64,000 bases of DNA from Proteus columbae (GCF_002777965.1 NZ_NGVR01000009.1:124387-188386); one strand, 5' to 3'. Shown: positions 1-12,293, numbered from the stretch's first letter. Notes: generated by a model not told the origin, from the letters alone. Made by a program: numbers and translations.

Positions 1-611
1 GTAAAGAGCGTCAAGCATCAATGCAAGCTTATGGTGCAGAATTGATTCTAGTTAGTCGTGAAGTTGGTATGGAAGGTGCGCGAGATCTCGCGCAACAGAT
101 GGAACAACAGGGCGAAGGTAAGGTATTAGACCAATTTAATAACCCAGATAATCCAAGAGCTCATTTTATTTCTACTGGTCCTGAAATTTGGCAACAAACA
201 CAAGGTCGTATTACTCATTTTGTTTCGAGTATGGGAACAACAGGCACAATTACGGGTGTGGGAAGTTACTTAAAAACACAATCTGATAGTGTGCAAGTGA
301 TAGGTCTTCAGCCTGAAGAAAAAAGTCAAATTCCGGGTATTCGTCGTTGGTCACCTGCTTACTTGCCAGGTATCTTTAAAAAAGAGCTGGTGGATAGTGT
401 GATAGATATGTCACAAACAGAAGCAGAATCAACGATGCGCCTTTTAGCAAGTCAAGAGGGTATCTTCTGTGGCGTAAGTTCTGGAGGGGCTGTTGCTGGC
501 GCTCTGCGCGTTGCAAAAGAGAATCCCGGTGCGGTGATTGTTGCGATTGTGTGTGATAGGGGGGATCGTTATTTATCTACGGGCGTTTTCTCGTCATACT
601 TCAAGTTGTAG
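1..611 (+). CDS. cysM: Cysteine synthase B, C-terminal part (gene starts before the window)
   Basis: This PLP enzyme makes cysteine (or S-sulfocysteine from thiosulfate) from O-acetylserine. The frame is open from base 3 with no start codon of its own (KERQAS precedes the first Met at 21), so the 5' part lies upstream. Visible family signatures are AYGAELILV, the glycine-rich SSMGTTGTITG loop, EEKSQIPGIRRWSP, CGVSSGGAVAGA and CDRGDRYLSTGVF. After STGVF the usual CysM tail is missing. The last residues, SSYFKL and the stop, are encoded by the first ERIC copy, so the repeat insertion rewrote the C-terminus. The catalytic core looks intact. Identity is secure; the effect of the altered tail is unknown. 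Confidence 0.93.
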   Translation, partial: KERQASMQAYGAELILVSREVGMEGARDLAQQMEQQGEGKVLDQFNNPDNPRAHFISTGPEIWQQTQGRITHFVSSMGTTGTITGVGSYLKTQSDSVQVIGLQPEEKSQIPGIRRWSPAYLPGIFKKELVDSVIDMSQTEAESTMRLLASQEGIFCGVSSGGAVAGALRVAKENPGAVIVAIVCDRGDRYLSTGVFSSYFKL

Positions 612-1088
612 CGTTGTTGACTGCGTTCACTCACCCTAGTCACATACTTATGTATGCTCCTAGGGACTTATTCACTTGTCGCCTAGCTACACCTTGAATT
701 ATTTAGAGCATTTTACTCGTCATACTCCAAGTTGTAGCGTTGTTGACTGCGTTCACTCACCCTAGTCACATACTTATGTATGCTCCTAGGGACTTATTCA
801 CTTGTCGCCTAGCTACACCTTGAATTATTTAGAGCATTTTACTCGTCATACTCCAAGTTGTAGCGTTGTTGACTGCGTTCACTCACCCTAGTCACATACT
901 TATGTATGCTCCTAGGGACTTATTCACTTGTCGCCTAGCTACACCTTGAATTATTTAGAGCATTTTACTCGTCATACTCCAAGTTGTAGCGTTGTTGACT
1001 GCGTTCACTCACCCTAGTCACATACTTATGTATGCTCCTAGTGACTCATTCACTTGTCGCCTAGCTACACCTTGAATTATTTAGAGTA
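589..1088. repeat. Four tandem ERIC elements (126-bp period)
   Basis: Copies begin at about 591, 717, 843 and 969 and repeat every 126 bp, nearly identically. Each is a long imperfect inverted repeat: outer arms TCGTCATAC...TTGTAGC and GCTACACCTTGAATTATTTA, inner arms CCCTAG/CTAGGG around CATACTTATGTATG. The cores TATGTATGCTCCTAGGGA and, on the reverse strand, AAGTATGTGACTAGGGTGAG resemble the conserved ERIC primer regions. The fourth copy differs slightly in the core (CTAGTGACTCATTCAC). The array begins inside the last codons of cysM and ends before the crr terminator. A single diverged copy lies at 60863-60985. Confidence 0.93.
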
Positions 1089-1140
1089 AGAACATCGTCG
1101 AATTAGTTAGAGTAGTTTTTGGTTTGTGTTTTTTGAATAC

Positions 1141-1171
1141 AAAAAAACCGCCACATTATTGGTGGCGGTTT
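1141..1171 (-). terminator. Rho-independent terminator after crr
   Basis: A perfect 10-bp stem (AAACCGCCAC at 1145-1154 with GTGGCGGTTT at 1162-1171) is followed on the minus strand by a T run. It lies 23 bp past the crr stop and would end the pts transcript. Confidence 0.9.
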
Positions 1172-1193
1172 AAATAGAGAACATCACAGAAGA

Positions 1194-1703
1194 TTATTTT
1201 TTAATCTGAATAATAACGGTTTCACCAACAGTAACTGGGCCTGTCATTTTGGTTAAACCTTGAATTTCATCCATATTAGAGATAACAACCGGAGTTAGAA
1301 CTGATTTTGCTTTTTCTTCTAATACAGCTAAGTCAAATTCTAAAATAGTATCACCTACTTTTACTTGCTGACCTTCTTCAGCGATACGTTTAAACCCTTC
1401 ACCTTTCAGTTCAACAGTGTCGATACCGAAGTGGACAAACAACTCGATACCGTTGTCAGACTCAATAGAGAAAGCATGGTTAGTCTCGAAAATTTTACCG
1501 ATAGTACCATCGACTGGCGCAACAATTTTATTACCAGCAGGTTTGATAGCAATACCGTCACCTACGATTTTTTCAGCGAAAACAACATCAGGAACATCTT
1601 CGATATTGACGATTTCACCAGAAAGTGGTGCAACAATATCAATCGTGCCACTGCCTTTCTTTTCCTCTGAAACCAGTGATTTTAATTTATCAAACAGACC
1701 CAT
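1194..1703 (-). CDS. crr: PTS glucose-specific EIIA component
   Basis: This soluble phosphocarrier passes phosphate from HPr to glucose-type EIIB. In enterics it also controls adenylate cyclase and inducer exclusion. The 169-aa length equals the E. coli protein. Both active-site histidines are visible: His76 in ETNHAFSI and the phosphorylated His91 in [12 protein letters not shown] (75/90 without Met). The N-terminal [12 protein letters not shown] amphipathic segment is present. It is the last gene of the ptsH-ptsI-crr run, 49 bp after ptsI. The start ATG is preceded by AGGAG. Confidence 0.98.
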   Translation of the reverse strand: MGLFDKLKSLVSEEKKGSGTIDIVAPLSGEIVNIEDVPDVVFAEKIVGDGIAIKPAGNKIVAPVDGTIGKIFETNHAFSIESDNGIELFVHFGIDTVELKGEGFKRIAEEGQQVKVGDTILEFDLAVLEEKAKSVLTPVVISNMDEIQGLTKMTGPVTVGETVIIQIKK

Positions 1704-1752
1704 GAATCTTCTCCTAATTATTGTAGTTGGGACCGGGCTCTGGCTAATGCGA

Positions 1753-3480
1753 TTAGCACAGTGTCTTTTCTTTAGTAAAAGTTTCTACTAAGTCCATCAA
1801 TTCTTTTGCAGTTGGCTGAGCAAGTGCTTGCTCTGCTAGTGCTTTTGCATCATCGTAATTCGCGTTACGGATCACTTTTTTGATGCGAGGAATTGAAATA
1901 GCACTCATACTAAACTCATCTAATCCCATGCCGAGAAGGAGCAACGTTGCTCGTTCATCTCCAGCAAGTTCACCACACATTCCAGTCCATTTACCTTCAG
2001 CATGTGATGCATCAATCACCTGTTTTATCAGGTTGAGTACTGCAGGTGACATTGGATTATACAGATGAGATATCAGCTCATTTCCACGGTCTACAGCCAG
2101 AGTATATTGTGTTAGATCGTTAGTCCCAATACTAAAAAAGTCAACTTCTTTTGCCATATGACGAGCCATCACTGCTGCGGCTGGGGTTTCTACCATCACA
2201 CCGACTTCAATAGATTCATCAAAAGCTTTCTTTTCTTCACGAAGCTGGCTTTTTAGTATTTCAAGTTCTGCTTTCAATGCACGGATCTCTTCAACAGAGA
2301 TAATCATTGGAAACATAATGCGTAGTTTACCAAAAGCAGATGCTCTTAAGATAGCACGTAATTGTGGATGAAGGATCTCTTTACGGTCAAGACAAATACG
2401 AATTGCACGCCAGCCTAAGAATGGGTTCTCTTCTTTTGGTAGGTTCATATAAGGTAAGTCTTTATCGCCACCAATATCCATAGTACGAATAATGACCGCT
2501 GGGCTTCCTACGGCTTCTGCTACCGCTTTATAGGCTTGGAATTGCTCTTCTTCTGTTGGTAAAGAGTCTCTATCCATAAATAAGAACTCAGTACGATACA
2601 GACCAACACCTTCAGCACCGTTACGTTCAGCACCCGCAACATCTCGAACTGTACCAATATTAGCGCAAACTTCGACTTGATGCCCATCAAGTGTAATAGC
2701 AGGTAGGTCTTTGAGTTTTGCTAATTCTTCTTTTTCGTGCAGATACTCTTCTTTGATAGCTTTTAATGTTTCGAGTTCTTCATCTGATGGATTAATAATG
2801 ATTTTGTTATTAATCGCATCAAGAACAAGATAATCATCTTTTTTAATGGTTTGTGTCGCATTAGATGTTCCCACAATAGCTGGAATTTCTAATGAACGAG
2901 CCATGATAGAGGTGTGAGATGTTCTACCACCTAAGTCAGTGATAAAACCTAATACGTTGTCTAAGCTTAATTGCGCAGTTTCAGAAGGGGTAAGGTCAGT
3001 TGCAACTAAAATAACTTTTTCTGAGATAGCACTTAAATCGATAATTGGCATCTCTAAGATATTGCGCATTAAGCGTTTACCAATATCACGAACGTCAGCT
3101 GCACGCTCTTTTAGATATTCGTCATCTAATGCTTCTAATGCGGTTGCTTGATCTTCAATAACAGATTGAACCGCAGCTTCAGCGGTTTTTTTGTCGCTTT
3201 TGATGAGAGTAACAATTTCTTGTTCTAACTCTTCATCTTCTAGCAACATGATATGGCCTTCAAAGATTTCGGCTTTATCCGCACCAAGGTTCTTTTCAGC
3301 ACGCTCTTTAATAATTTCTAGTTGTTGTGCAGATTTGTTACGACCGTCTTTAAAGCGTTCGATTTGATTTTCAATTTCATCACTTTGGATCTTACGTTGG
3401 CTAATGATGATGGGTTCTTCTTTGAGGAGAAGGGTTTGACCAAATGCGATACCGGGTGACGCTAAAATTCCTGAAATCAT
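1753..3480 (-). CDS. ptsI: PTS enzyme I (phosphoenolpyruvate-protein phosphotransferase)
   Basis: Enzyme I takes phosphate from PEP and gives it to HPr, the first step of all PTS sugar uptake, in the cytoplasm. It has 575 aa, as in E. coli. Landmarks in order are the N-terminal HPr-binding domain beginning [15 protein letters not shown], the phosphohistidine motif [13 protein letters not shown] near residue 190, and the PEP-binding barrel with [20 protein letters not shown]-type segments ([12 protein letters not shown]) and the catalytic MCGELAGDE near residue 500. It lies 137 bp after ptsH, a wider gap than usual and one that contains a hairpin. Confidence 0.98.
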   Translation of the reverse strand: MISGILASPGIAFGQTLLLKEEPIIISQRKIQSDEIENQIERFKDGRNKSAQQLEIIKERAEKNLGADKAEIFEGHIMLLEDEELEQEIVTLIKSDKKTAEAAVQSVIEDQATALEALDDEYLKERAADVRDIGKRLMRNILEMPIIDLSAISEKVILVATDLTPSETAQLSLDNVLGFITDLGGRTSHTSIMARSLEIPAIVGTSNATQTIKKDDYLVLDAINNKIIINPSDEELETLKAIKEEYLHEKEELAKLKDLPAITLDGHQVEVCANIGTVRDVAGAERNGAEGVGLYRTEFLFMDRDSLPTEEEQFQAYKAVAEAVGSPAVIIRTMDIGGDKDLPYMNLPKEENPFLGWRAIRICLDRKEILHPQLRAILRASAFGKLRIMFPMIISVEEIRALKAELEILKSQLREEKKAFDESIEVGVMVETPAAAVMARHMAKEVDFFSIGTNDLTQYTLAVDRGNELISHLYNPMSPAVLNLIKQVIDASHAEGKWTGMCGELAGDERATLLLLGMGLDEFSMSAISIPRIKKVIRNANYDDAKALAEQALAQPTAKELMDLVETFTKEKTLC

Positions 3481-3566
3481 AATTTATCCTACGACTTGCT
3501 GGTGATAATCTTAAAAGAATAGGATTGCAAAATACTGTTGTTTTAAAATCATCATTAAAATTAACT

Positions 3567-3586
3567 CCCCTGAATGGTTTCAGGGG
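3567..3586 (-). promoter_or_regulatory. Hairpin between ptsH and ptsI
   Basis: A perfect 8-bp inverted repeat (CCCCTGAA / TTCAGGGG, 4-nt loop) lies in the 137-bp ptsH-ptsI gap. On the transcribed strand it is followed by AGTTAATTTTA rather than a clean U run, so it is more likely an attenuating or RNA-stabilising element than a full terminator. The function is inferred. Confidence 0.6.
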
Positions 3587-3617
3587 AATAAATACTGCGT
3601 TAATACTTAATCGCGAA

Positions 3618-3875
3618 TTACTCTAATTCCGCCATTAATTTTACCAATGCTTCAACAGCTTGTTTTTCATCTTCACCTTCAGCAGAGATAGTCACAACAG
3701 TACCTTGGGTTAAGCCTAAAGTTTGTAATTTAAAAAGACTCTTAGCGCTGGCAGATTTACCACTAGAGATAAGCGTGATATCAGAAGAGAATGTTTTGGC
3801 TTCTTTTACAAATTGTGCCGCAGGACGAGTATGTAAGCCGTTTGGTGCTGTAATAGTAACTTCTTGCTGGTACAT
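3618..3875 (-). CDS. ptsH: PTS phosphocarrier protein HPr
   Basis: HPr relays phosphate from enzyme I to the sugar-specific EIIA proteins. At 85 aa it has the standard length. The active-site His15 sits in [10 protein letters not shown], and the conserved Ser46 region [13 protein letters not shown] follows. The start ATG is preceded by AAAGGAAAAAATCC. It is first in the pts run. The 330 bp between it and the upstream cysK should hold its promoters; I could not assign sites there with confidence. Confidence 0.98.
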   Translation of the reverse strand: MYQQEVTITAPNGLHTRPAAQFVKEAKTFSSDITLISSGKSASAKSLFKLQTLGLTQGTVVTISAEGEDEKQAVEALVKLMAELE

Positions 3876-4146
3876 AGGATTTTTTCCTTTTATAACTCAA
3901 TTGTTCACATTAAGTCAGGACTTAGTAAGTGTAGATGAATTTGTCCTGCTTTGCGTAGCAATATCAGATAATATTAAGTCGTAAAGCGTCATCTGATAAA
4001 AATAGTGTTCAGAAAGATAAAAGAGTTCGTTTTGTCATCTCGGTTATTTTCTGATTAATTTCGACCTTCGAAATAATTAATTGATTAAATACTAAACTCG
4101 AAGAAATAAATCACCTGTCTGGATGACAAACTTTGATCTCTACCAC

Positions 4147-4174
4147 AAAAAAAGCACCATTGAGGTGCTTTTTT
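4147..4174 (-). terminator. Terminator after cysK
   Basis: The stem AAGCACC/GGTGCTT is flanked by A6 and T6, so it can work in both directions. It lies 31 bp past the cysK stop and separates cysK from the pts genes. Confidence 0.88.
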
Positions 4175-4205
4175 AATAAATATTTTACAATTGAGATGAC
4201 GCGAT

Positions 4206-5159
4206 TTAGCTATCAGAAATGTCAGCAAAAAGTGGGGTGCTTAAATAACGCTCACCAGAAGAAGGTAAAATAACCACAATTTCTTTATTTGCAAATTCTG
4301 GCTCTTTTGCGAGTTTTACTGCTGCCGCAATAGCTGCACCTGAAGAAATACCTGCGAGAATGCCTTCTTTAGTCATAAGTTCACGAGCAGTATCAAAGGC
4401 TTCTTCGTTAGTGATTTGAATAACACGATCCAGTAACGATAAATCTAGGTTTTCAGGAATAAAACCAGCTCCGATACCTTGGATTTTATGTGGACCCGGT
4501 TTTATTTCTTCACCAGCTAGAGCTTGAGTTATAACAGGGGAGCCTGCTGGTTCAACAGCAACCATTGTTACCGCTTTACCTTGTGTTTTTTTCAAGTAGC
4601 GACCAATACCTGTAATAGTACCACCAGTGCCGACACCAGCAATAACAGCACCTACTTCACCATCAGTATCATTCCAGATTTCTGGGCCTGTGGTTTTTTC
4701 ATGAATTTCAGGGTTAGCTGGATTACTAAATTGTTGTAGTAAAAGGTAACGCTTAGGATCGCTATCGCGAATTTCATTGGCTTTATCAATGGCACCTTTC
4801 ATGCCTTTTGCGCCTTCAGTCAGCACTAAATTAGCACCCAATGCTTTGAGTAATTTACGGCGTTCTACACTCATAGTATCTGGCATTGTCAGTGTTAATT
4901 TGTAGCCACGAGCCGCTGCAACATAAGCTAGAGCAATCCCAGTATTACCACTGGTAGGTTCTACAAGCTCAACACCTTCTTTAAGAATGCCTTTTTTTTC
5001 TGCATCCCAAATCATGTTGGCACCGATACGGCATTTTACACTGAAGCTTGGGTTACGAGATTCCACTTTAGCCAGAATGTTGCCATTTCCGAAATGCTTT
5101 AAGCGAATTAAGGGAGTGTGCCCAATAGTTTGCGAGTTGTCTTCGAAAATCTTGCTCAT
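4206..5159 (-). CDS. cysK: Cysteine synthase A (O-acetylserine sulfhydrylase A)
   Basis: CysK makes L-cysteine from O-acetylserine and sulfide and forms the cysteine synthase complex with CysE. It has 317 aa (E. coli 323). The PLP lysine is Lys42 in [14 protein letters not shown]; the substrate loop is PTSGNTG, the phosphate-binding loop [16 protein letters not shown], and the C-terminal part carries [10 protein letters not shown] and [14 protein letters not shown]. The tail is a little shorter than usual (FADISDS). Together with cysM and cysZ it makes this a sulfur-assimilation neighbourhood. CysB control is expected from the family, but no site was identified. Confidence 0.98.
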   Translation of the reverse strand: MSKIFEDNSQTIGHTPLIRLKHFGNGNILAKVESRNPSFSVKCRIGANMIWDAEKKGILKEGVELVEPTSGNTGIALAYVAAARGYKLTLTMPDTMSVERRKLLKALGANLVLTEGAKGMKGAIDKANEIRDSDPKRYLLLQQFSNPANPEIHEKTTGPEIWNDTDGEVGAVIAGVGTGGTITGIGRYLKKTQGKAVTMVAVEPAGSPVITQALAGEEIKPGPHKIQGIGAGFIPENLDLSLLDRVIQITNEEAFDTARELMTKEGILAGISSGAAIAAAVKLAKEPEFANKEIVVILPSSGERYLSTPLFADISDS

Positions 5160-5394
5160 TTTTATCCTCGGTACATGATTTTTATAAGGTCAGATGAAAT
5201 TACCATACGCCATCAAGCTAAAGATGGAAATAAGCTTTATGAATATACTTATAACTTTTTTATCTTTTTATTCCAAAAGGTTCTAATCAAGAGTCAGTGA
5301 GACGATTCACAAATTAATAAATCAAGAGATGTACAGTATATTGATGGCTGATAATCTATTTTTAACCACATTTACTGCAAATACAGGGGTCATA

Positions 5395-5925
5395 ATGGAA
5401 ACCATTGAAGAGTTGATTAGTGCGCTTGAACTCGCCGTGCCTGAATTAGATGCGCAAGCTTTGCGTGAAAATTTACCCGAGTCAGATGCTCAAGAAGATG
5501 TCCTTAATTGGCTATATGAATCACTCTCAGCTCAAGGATTAATGGATTATGTGGAGTGGACAGAATATTTTGGTGATATTCCTGATCTAAAATCGTTAGA
5601 GCACATTTCTTTGCCTGAATCACCAAGTGCGTTGATTTTATCTCAAGTTGAGAATATTGATTGGGATGAGGTGAGTGTAGATCCTTATATGCTGCCTTAT
5701 GAACTACCTTATTTGGAATATATTAACCATTTTTTGACAGAAAAAGGGTTACGATTGGTAGACCTTACTCCGTTTGAAAATGCTTATATTTTCTGTATTC
5801 GAGATGATGAAGAGATAATTGAAAAACTAGATGGCGCATTAAATATCTTTGAAATGGGTATTAATGAGCGTGATCCAATGGATAGAGAAGAGACAAAAGA
5901 TTATATTCGTTCATTAATTGAGTAA
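5395..5925 (+). CDS. Acidic protein of unknown function
   Basis: I do not recognise this 176-aa protein. It is strongly acidic (DWDEVSVDP, RDDEEIIEKLDG, NERDPMDREE), has no signal peptide or membrane segment, and is rich in aromatic/Leu segments such as PYELPYLEYINHFL, so a folded cytoplasmic protein is likely. The ATG at 5395 was chosen because AGGGG precedes it by six bases; an in-frame start at 5329 lacks a ribosome site. It is single, on the opposite strand to both cysK and cysZ, with its own terminator. E. coli has no gene here. A small immunity-like or regulatory role is possible but unsupported. Confidence 0.75.
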   Translation: METIEELISALELAVPELDAQALRENLPESDAQEDVLNWLYESLSAQGLMDYVEWTEYFGDIPDLKSLEHISLPESPSALILSQVENIDWDEVSVDPYMLPYELPYLEYINHFLTEKGLRLVDLTPFENAYIFCIRDDEEIIEKLDGALNIFEMGINERDPMDREETKDYIRSLIE

Positions 5926-5978
5926 TCTGATTAATAACAAAATAAGTCAAATCACGTTTTAGAAGAAAAGCACAAAAG

Positions 5979-6010
5979 AAAACCCCGTCTAATAATAAAA
6001 CGGGGTTTTT
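5979..6010. terminator. Bidirectional terminator
   Basis: AAAACCCCGT and ACGGGGTTTTT form a GC stem between two convergent genes (the acidic protein and cysZ). A and T runs on the two sides make it usable from both directions. Confidence 0.88.
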
Positions 6011-6040
6011 CATATTTATCGATATGTCGCTAAATTAGGT

Positions 6041-6811
6041 TTACCACTGTCCATCTTGCACATGCTGTTTACGATAACGATCGCACCACATTGCGGTTGC
6101 ACCACAGATAGCAACAGGCATGATGACTAAATTTAGAATAGGGATCATGGTAAAAATATTAATAACCATACCAAATTGAAGATTATTCCATTTATCCTGT
6201 TTAAGCGAAGATTTCATCGCTGCAAATGAAATTTTATGGTTATCAAATGGGAAGTCATTATATTGAATTGCCATCATCCAAGCACCAAAAGCAAACCATA
6301 AAACAGGAGCAACGGTTTGTCCGATAGCAGGAATAAAATAGAGCAATAACAAAACAATAGCGCGAGGTAAATAATAAGCTATTTTAGTTAACTCACGTTT
6401 TAAAATACGTGGAACATCTTTCAATATACCTGCAACACCTGTATCTGGTGGGGCGACGCCAGTTATTTGGCCTTCTAATTTTTCAGCCAATAATCCATTA
6501 AACGGGGAAGCAATAATGTTGGCTAAGGTGCTAAAGAAATAAGTGAACACTAATAAGATAAAAATAACGGATAATGGCCAGATTAAATAACTCAACCACT
6601 GTAACCAATCAGGAACTTTTTCCATCATCCAATTGACCATGCCACCAATTTGTCCATATAACCACCAAAAGGCGCTTCCGAGAATAATAATATTGGCAAG
6701 TAGGGGTAAGATAACAAAACGTTTTAGCCCTTTGCGTGTAATTAAACGCCAACCAAGAGCAAAATAATGAAATCCATTTAAATTTTTATTCGTTTCTGTC
6801 AAATTTGTCAT
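6041..6811 (-). CDS. cysZ: Sulfate transporter CysZ
   Basis: This inner-membrane protein is needed for high-affinity sulfate uptake into the cysteine pathway. It has 256 aa from the ATG at 6811, matching E. coli (253). The N-terminus [12 protein letters not shown] and [20 protein letters not shown] are typical, followed by several hydrophobic segments ([52 protein letters not shown]). A longer frame to 6838 would need a TTG start; ATG 6811 has GGA just upstream and aligns with the family. It is divergent from zipA. Confidence 0.95.
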   Translation of the reverse strand: MTNLTETNKNLNGFHYFALGWRLITRKGLKRFVILPLLANIIILGSAFWWLYGQIGGMVNWMMEKVPDWLQWLSYLIWPLSVIFILLVFTYFFSTLANIIASPFNGLLAEKLEGQITGVAPPDTGVAGILKDVPRILKRELTKIAYYLPRAIVLLLLYFIPAIGQTVAPVLWFAFGAWMMAIQYNDFPFDNHKISFAAMKSSLKQDKWNNLQFGMVINIFTMIPILNLVIMPVAICGATAMWCDRYRKQHVQDGQW

Positions 6812-7034
6812 ACTTCCTATTCTCTCCAATGAGGGCAAGCTAGTATCATATAGGGAGATAATCAGCCTTACTAGTCATGAATTGTCTAAAAAACGCGCAT
6901 AAGAGATTGATGTGTGTATCTTTGTGACAAGAAAATTAAGTATTGGCTTGCACTTATGAGCATTGGCAAATACTCTTAGTAAAAAGTAATATTTGCCAAC
7001 GTGGCTATTAAACCTCAAGACAACAGAGATAGAA

Positions 7035-8063
7035 ATGATGCAGCAAAATTTGCGTCTGATATTAATCGTTGTTGGTGCGATTTTAATCATAGCTTTGTTA
7101 TTACACGGCTTATGGATTGGTCGAAAAGAGCGTTCTAAGCTTTTCCGTAATCGCCCAGTAAAACGTCAGAAACAGAATTATCAGTCAGATGAGAACGATG
7201 ACGAACCACAATATGCTGAGGTTAGTCATCAGACATCAACTTTATCCTCTACTGAAAAGCGGGAGAGTGAGCCACCGATAAAATCGGAGCTTCTACATGA
7301 ACCTGAAATTTCAGTGGCAGATAGAGATCCATTAATGTCTGAAACCCAAACAAAAGGGAATTCTCACGATACTTCATTACAGCAAGAGCCTAGTCTTGGT
7401 GTTTTTGATGTTATTGAAAAAGAGCCTGTACCAATTGTTAGGGATGAGCCAAAACAAGCCCCTGTGGTTAATGTTGCGAGTGAAATAAAATCACACGTTA
7501 ATACAATAAGCCCATCAGCAAGTTTTGAGCCTGCAATTTCAGAGACAACGGCTCATGTGACTTCTGTTGAAACTGAGGCTTCGCATCATGCTCCGGCTGA
7601 AGAGCCAAAAGTTGAATCTGTTCCGCAAGCAACAGAAGCAGAGAAAGAGCTGGTTATTGTTCTAAACGTAAGTGCACATCATGGTCAAATGCTGGATGGT
7701 GAAACATTGATGCAAAGTATCATTCAAGCTGGATTCCAGTTCGGCGAAATGAATATTTTCCATCGTCATCTTAATCCAACAGCCAATGGACCTGTATTGT
7801 TTAGTTTAGCGAATATGGTGAAACCTGGAACATTTAACATTGATACGATGGCTGAATTAACTACACCAGGTGTATCGATGTTTATGATGGTGCCATCTTA
7901 TGGTGATGCTAATCAGAACTTTAAATTGATGTTACTTACGGCTCAACGTATAGCATCTGATGTAGGTGGTGTTGTGCTGGATGATGAACGTAAACTCTTA
8001 ACGCCACAAAAAATCGAGCTTTATAAATCTAGGATCCGCAGGACACTGGATTTAAATCAATAG
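7035..8063 (+). CDS. zipA: Cell division protein ZipA
   Basis: ZipA anchors FtsZ to the inner membrane at the division site. It has 342 aa from ATG 7035: an N-terminal membrane anchor ([20 protein letters not shown]), a basic stretch ([18 protein letters not shown]), a long variable Pro/Glu/Ser-rich linker of about 150 residues, then the FtsZ-binding C-terminal domain ([53 protein letters not shown]). The linker is acidic and Glu/Ser-rich rather than the Pro/Gln-rich form in E. coli. Upstream in-frame codons (6993) lack a ribosome site. ligA follows, separated by a terminator. Confidence 0.97.
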   Translation: MMQQNLRLILIVVGAILIIALLLHGLWIGRKERSKLFRNRPVKRQKQNYQSDENDDEPQYAEVSHQTSTLSSTEKRESEPPIKSELLHEPEISVADRDPLMSETQTKGNSHDTSLQQEPSLGVFDVIEKEPVPIVRDEPKQAPVVNVASEIKSHVNTISPSASFEPAISETTAHVTSVETEASHHAPAEEPKVESVPQATEAEKELVIVLNVSAHHGQMLDGETLMQSIIQAGFQFGEMNIFHRHLNPTANGPVLFSLANMVKPGTFNIDTMAELTTPGVSMFMMVPSYGDANQNFKLMLLTAQRIASDVGGVVLDDERKLLTPQKIELYKSRIRRTLDLNQ

Positions 8064-8075
8064 CATTTGTCTGTA

Positions 8076-10146
<2,071 letters not shown>

Positions 10147-10165
10147 TCATCCTAATATTTAATAA

Positions 10166-10199
10166 ATGCTACTGGGAAACCTTCTCAGTGGCATTTTTA
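10166..10199 (+). terminator. Terminator after ligA
   Basis: An imperfect stem (TGCTACTGGGA with TCTCAGTGGCA) is followed by TTTTTA, 20 bp past the ligA stop. Confidence 0.7.
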
Positions 10200-10244
10200 C
10201 TTAAGCTAAATTTACATTTAATGTTTCTTAAGTAACTTTCAAAG

Positions 10245-10338
10245 TGTGATCAATCTATCTTATTTAATAAATAGTGTGTATACGGTTTCATGAGATTGTG
10301 ACAGTAGTCACATCCTAATGTTACGCGTTACATAAAAT
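10245..10338 (+). promoter_or_regulatory. nupC promoter with two CRP-type sites
   Basis: TGTGACAGTAGTCACA at 10297-10312 is a perfect-core CRP site (TGTGA-N6-TCACA). A half-conserved second site starts TGTGA at 10245, 52 bp upstream. TAAAAT at 10333-10338 is a good -10, putting the strong CRP site near -41 of a start at about 10345. Paired CRP sites about 52-53 bp apart are the usual layout at CytR-controlled nucleoside promoters, so CytR repression between the two sites is inferred. Confidence 0.75.
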
Positions 10339-10373
10339 GCTCTACAATATTTATTTTTATTTTTGGAGCATGC

Positions 10374-11558
10374 ATGTCCTCTATCATTCACTTCGTTTTA
10401 GCACTCGCCGTTATTGGCGCATTAGCATTCGTTGCGAGTAACAACCGCAAAGGGATCCGTCTGCGTTATATCGTGCAGTTATTAGTTATTGAAATCGCAT
10501 TAGCATGGTTCTTCCTCAACTCTGATGTTGGTGAAGGCTTTGTTCGTGGATTTGCTGGATTATTCGATCACTTATTAGGTTATGCCGCACAAGGTACTGA
10601 ATTCGTATTCGGTGGCATGATGAAAGGTGGTTTAGCATTCTTCTTCCTGAATGTTTTATGTCCAATTATCTTTATTTCTGCATTAATTGGTATTCTTCAA
10701 CATATCAAAGTATTACCTTTCGTGATCCGTATTATCGGTACTGTGCTTTCTAAAGTGAATGGTATGGGGAAACTGGAATCATTCAACGCAGTGAGCTCAC
10801 TGGTTCTTGGTCAATCAGAGAACTTTATTGCCTATAAAGATGTATTAGGCAAAATGTCTCAGCGTCGTATGTACACTATGGCTGCAACAGCAATGTCGAC
10901 AGTATCAATGTCGATTGTTGGTGCATACATGACAATGTTAGATCCAAAATATGTCGTTGCTGCTCTAGTACTGAATATGTTCAGTACCTTTATCGTCCTT
11001 TCTGTGATTAACCCATACTCTGTTGAAAATGAAGAAGAGATCCAAATGGGTAATCTGCATGAAGGTCAAAGCTTCTTTGAAATGTTAGGTGAATACATTT
11101 TAGCGGGTTTCAAAGTTGCATTAATCGTTGCTGCAATGCTGATTGGTTTCATTGCATTAATCGCAGCAGTGAATGCGATTTTCAGCATGATTTTCGGTAT
11201 TAGCTTCCAAGATTGCTTAGGTTACGTTTTCTATCCATTAGCATGGGTTATTGGTGTGCCAGAGCAAGATGCATTACGTGTTGGTAGTGTTATGGCAATT
11301 AAATTAGTGTCTAACGAATTCGTTGCAATGGGTAGCTTACAAGATATCGCTGCTGAAATTTCACCGCGTTCTGTTGGTATCTTATCTGTATTTTTAGTTT
11401 CATTTGCTAACTTCTCTTCAATCGGGATTGTTGCAGGTGCGATTAAAGGTCTAAACGAAGTACAAGGTAACGTTGTTTCTCGTTTTGGTCTGAAATTACT
11501 GTTCGGTTCTACATTAGTAAGCTTCTTATCAGCAGCTATCGCAGGTCTGTTTGTTTAA
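10374..11558 (+). CDS. nupC: Nucleoside permease NupC (proton symporter)
   Basis: A concentrative nucleoside transporter of the inner membrane, mainly for pyrimidine nucleosides and adenosine. It has 394 aa (E. coli 400) and about ten hydrophobic segments. Diagnostic stretches are [70 protein letters not shown] and [13 protein letters not shown]. The ATG at 10374 has GGAG seven bases upstream. It is monocistronic, with a terminator at 11638. It is absent from this position in E. coli, where nupC lies near mntH. Confidence 0.97.
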   Translation: MSSIIHFVLALAVIGALAFVASNNRKGIRLRYIVQLLVIEIALAWFFLNSDVGEGFVRGFAGLFDHLLGYAAQGTEFVFGGMMKGGLAFFFLNVLCPIIFISALIGILQHIKVLPFVIRIIGTVLSKVNGMGKLESFNAVSSLVLGQSENFIAYKDVLGKMSQRRMYTMAATAMSTVSMSIVGAYMTMLDPKYVVAALVLNMFSTFIVLSVINPYSVENEEEIQMGNLHEGQSFFEMLGEYILAGFKVALIVAAMLIGFIALIAAVNAIFSMIFGISFQDCLGYVFYPLAWVIGVPEQDALRVGSVMAIKLVSNEFVAMGSLQDIAAEISPRSVGILSVFLVSFANFSSIGIVAGAIKGLNEVQGNVVSRFGLKLLFGSTLVSFLSAAIAGLFV

Positions 11559-11637
11559 TCTCTGAAGGTAAACAGATAGCATGTGAATAAAATAACAATG
11601 TAAACGCAGTCACTTGTTAATCAAGTAACAGAAAATC

Positions 11638-11667
11638 AAGCAGTGCCTTTGGGTACTGCTTTTTTTA
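11638..11667 (+). terminator. Terminator after nupC
   Basis: AAGCAGTGCC/GGGTACTGCTTTTTTT stem-loop with a 7-T run, between nupC and the DUF3820 gene. Confidence 0.85.
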
Positions 11668-11723
11668 TCTTTAAATTGCCCTATAATCGGTTCTATTCCT
11701 TCAATGACAATGTGGTAGAGAAC

Positions 11724-11939
11724 ATGTTAGACAAACAGCACCTTATCGATATAGCAAACACACAAATGCCATTTGGTAAGTACAAAGGGCGTATGCTGGT
11801 TGATTTACCAGAAGAATATTTATTGTGGTTTGCAAAGAAAGGCGAGTTTCCTGAAGGTAAACTTGGTCAACTCATGGAGATGACCTTAGCAATTAAAATT
11901 GAAGGTTTAGAAGGGCTATTAAAGCCATTAAAGCGATAA
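11724..11939 (+). CDS. DUF3820 family protein (YpeB-like)
   Basis: A 71-aa protein of the DUF3820 family, whose members include E. coli YpeB, also found near ligA/gltX. The family signature is clear: MPFGKYKGRMLVDLPEEYLLWFAKKGEFPEGKLGQ (positions about 15-50), then a Leu-rich end. Its function is not established; some annotations call the family a quorum-regulated virulence factor, which I would not rely on. ATG 11724 follows GGTAGAG; a longer frame from 11643 overlaps the nupC terminator and is rejected. Confidence 0.85.
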   Translation: MLDKQHLIDIANTQMPFGKYKGRMLVDLPEEYLLWFAKKGEFPEGKLGQLMEMTLAIKIEGLEGLLKPLKR

Positions 11940-11983
11940 AATAAAAAAAATCCCGAAGATTTCTCTTCAGGATCTTAAAATTC

Positions 11984-12059
<76 letters not shown>

Positions 12060-12086
12060 ACATATTGGATTGTTCTAGAAGTACAT

Positions 12087-12162
<76 letters not shown>

Positions 12163-12254
12163 AACATACTGGAACGGGCTTGATAATAGGCAACAAGCAC
12201 AATACTGTCAATCAGTTAATCTCACATTATTTATTGATTGCTGAAAAAGAGTAC

Positions 12255-12293
12255 AAAAAAAGATACATTCCCTACTTTAGGGATGTATCTTTC
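12255..12293 (-). terminator. Terminator after gltX
   Basis: A long stem AGATACATTCCCTA/TAGGGATGTATCT is followed on the minus strand by T7, 25 bp past the gltX stop. It separates gltX from the tRNA-Ala pair. Confidence 0.88.

Noticed and set aside
589-1088. Possible CRISPR array
   Set aside because: The repeat unit is 126 bp with no variable spacers and matches ERIC; no cas genes are near.
1365-1791. Frames of 101 and 124 codons antisense to crr
   Set aside because: They are shadows of a highly conserved gene and have no ribosome site.
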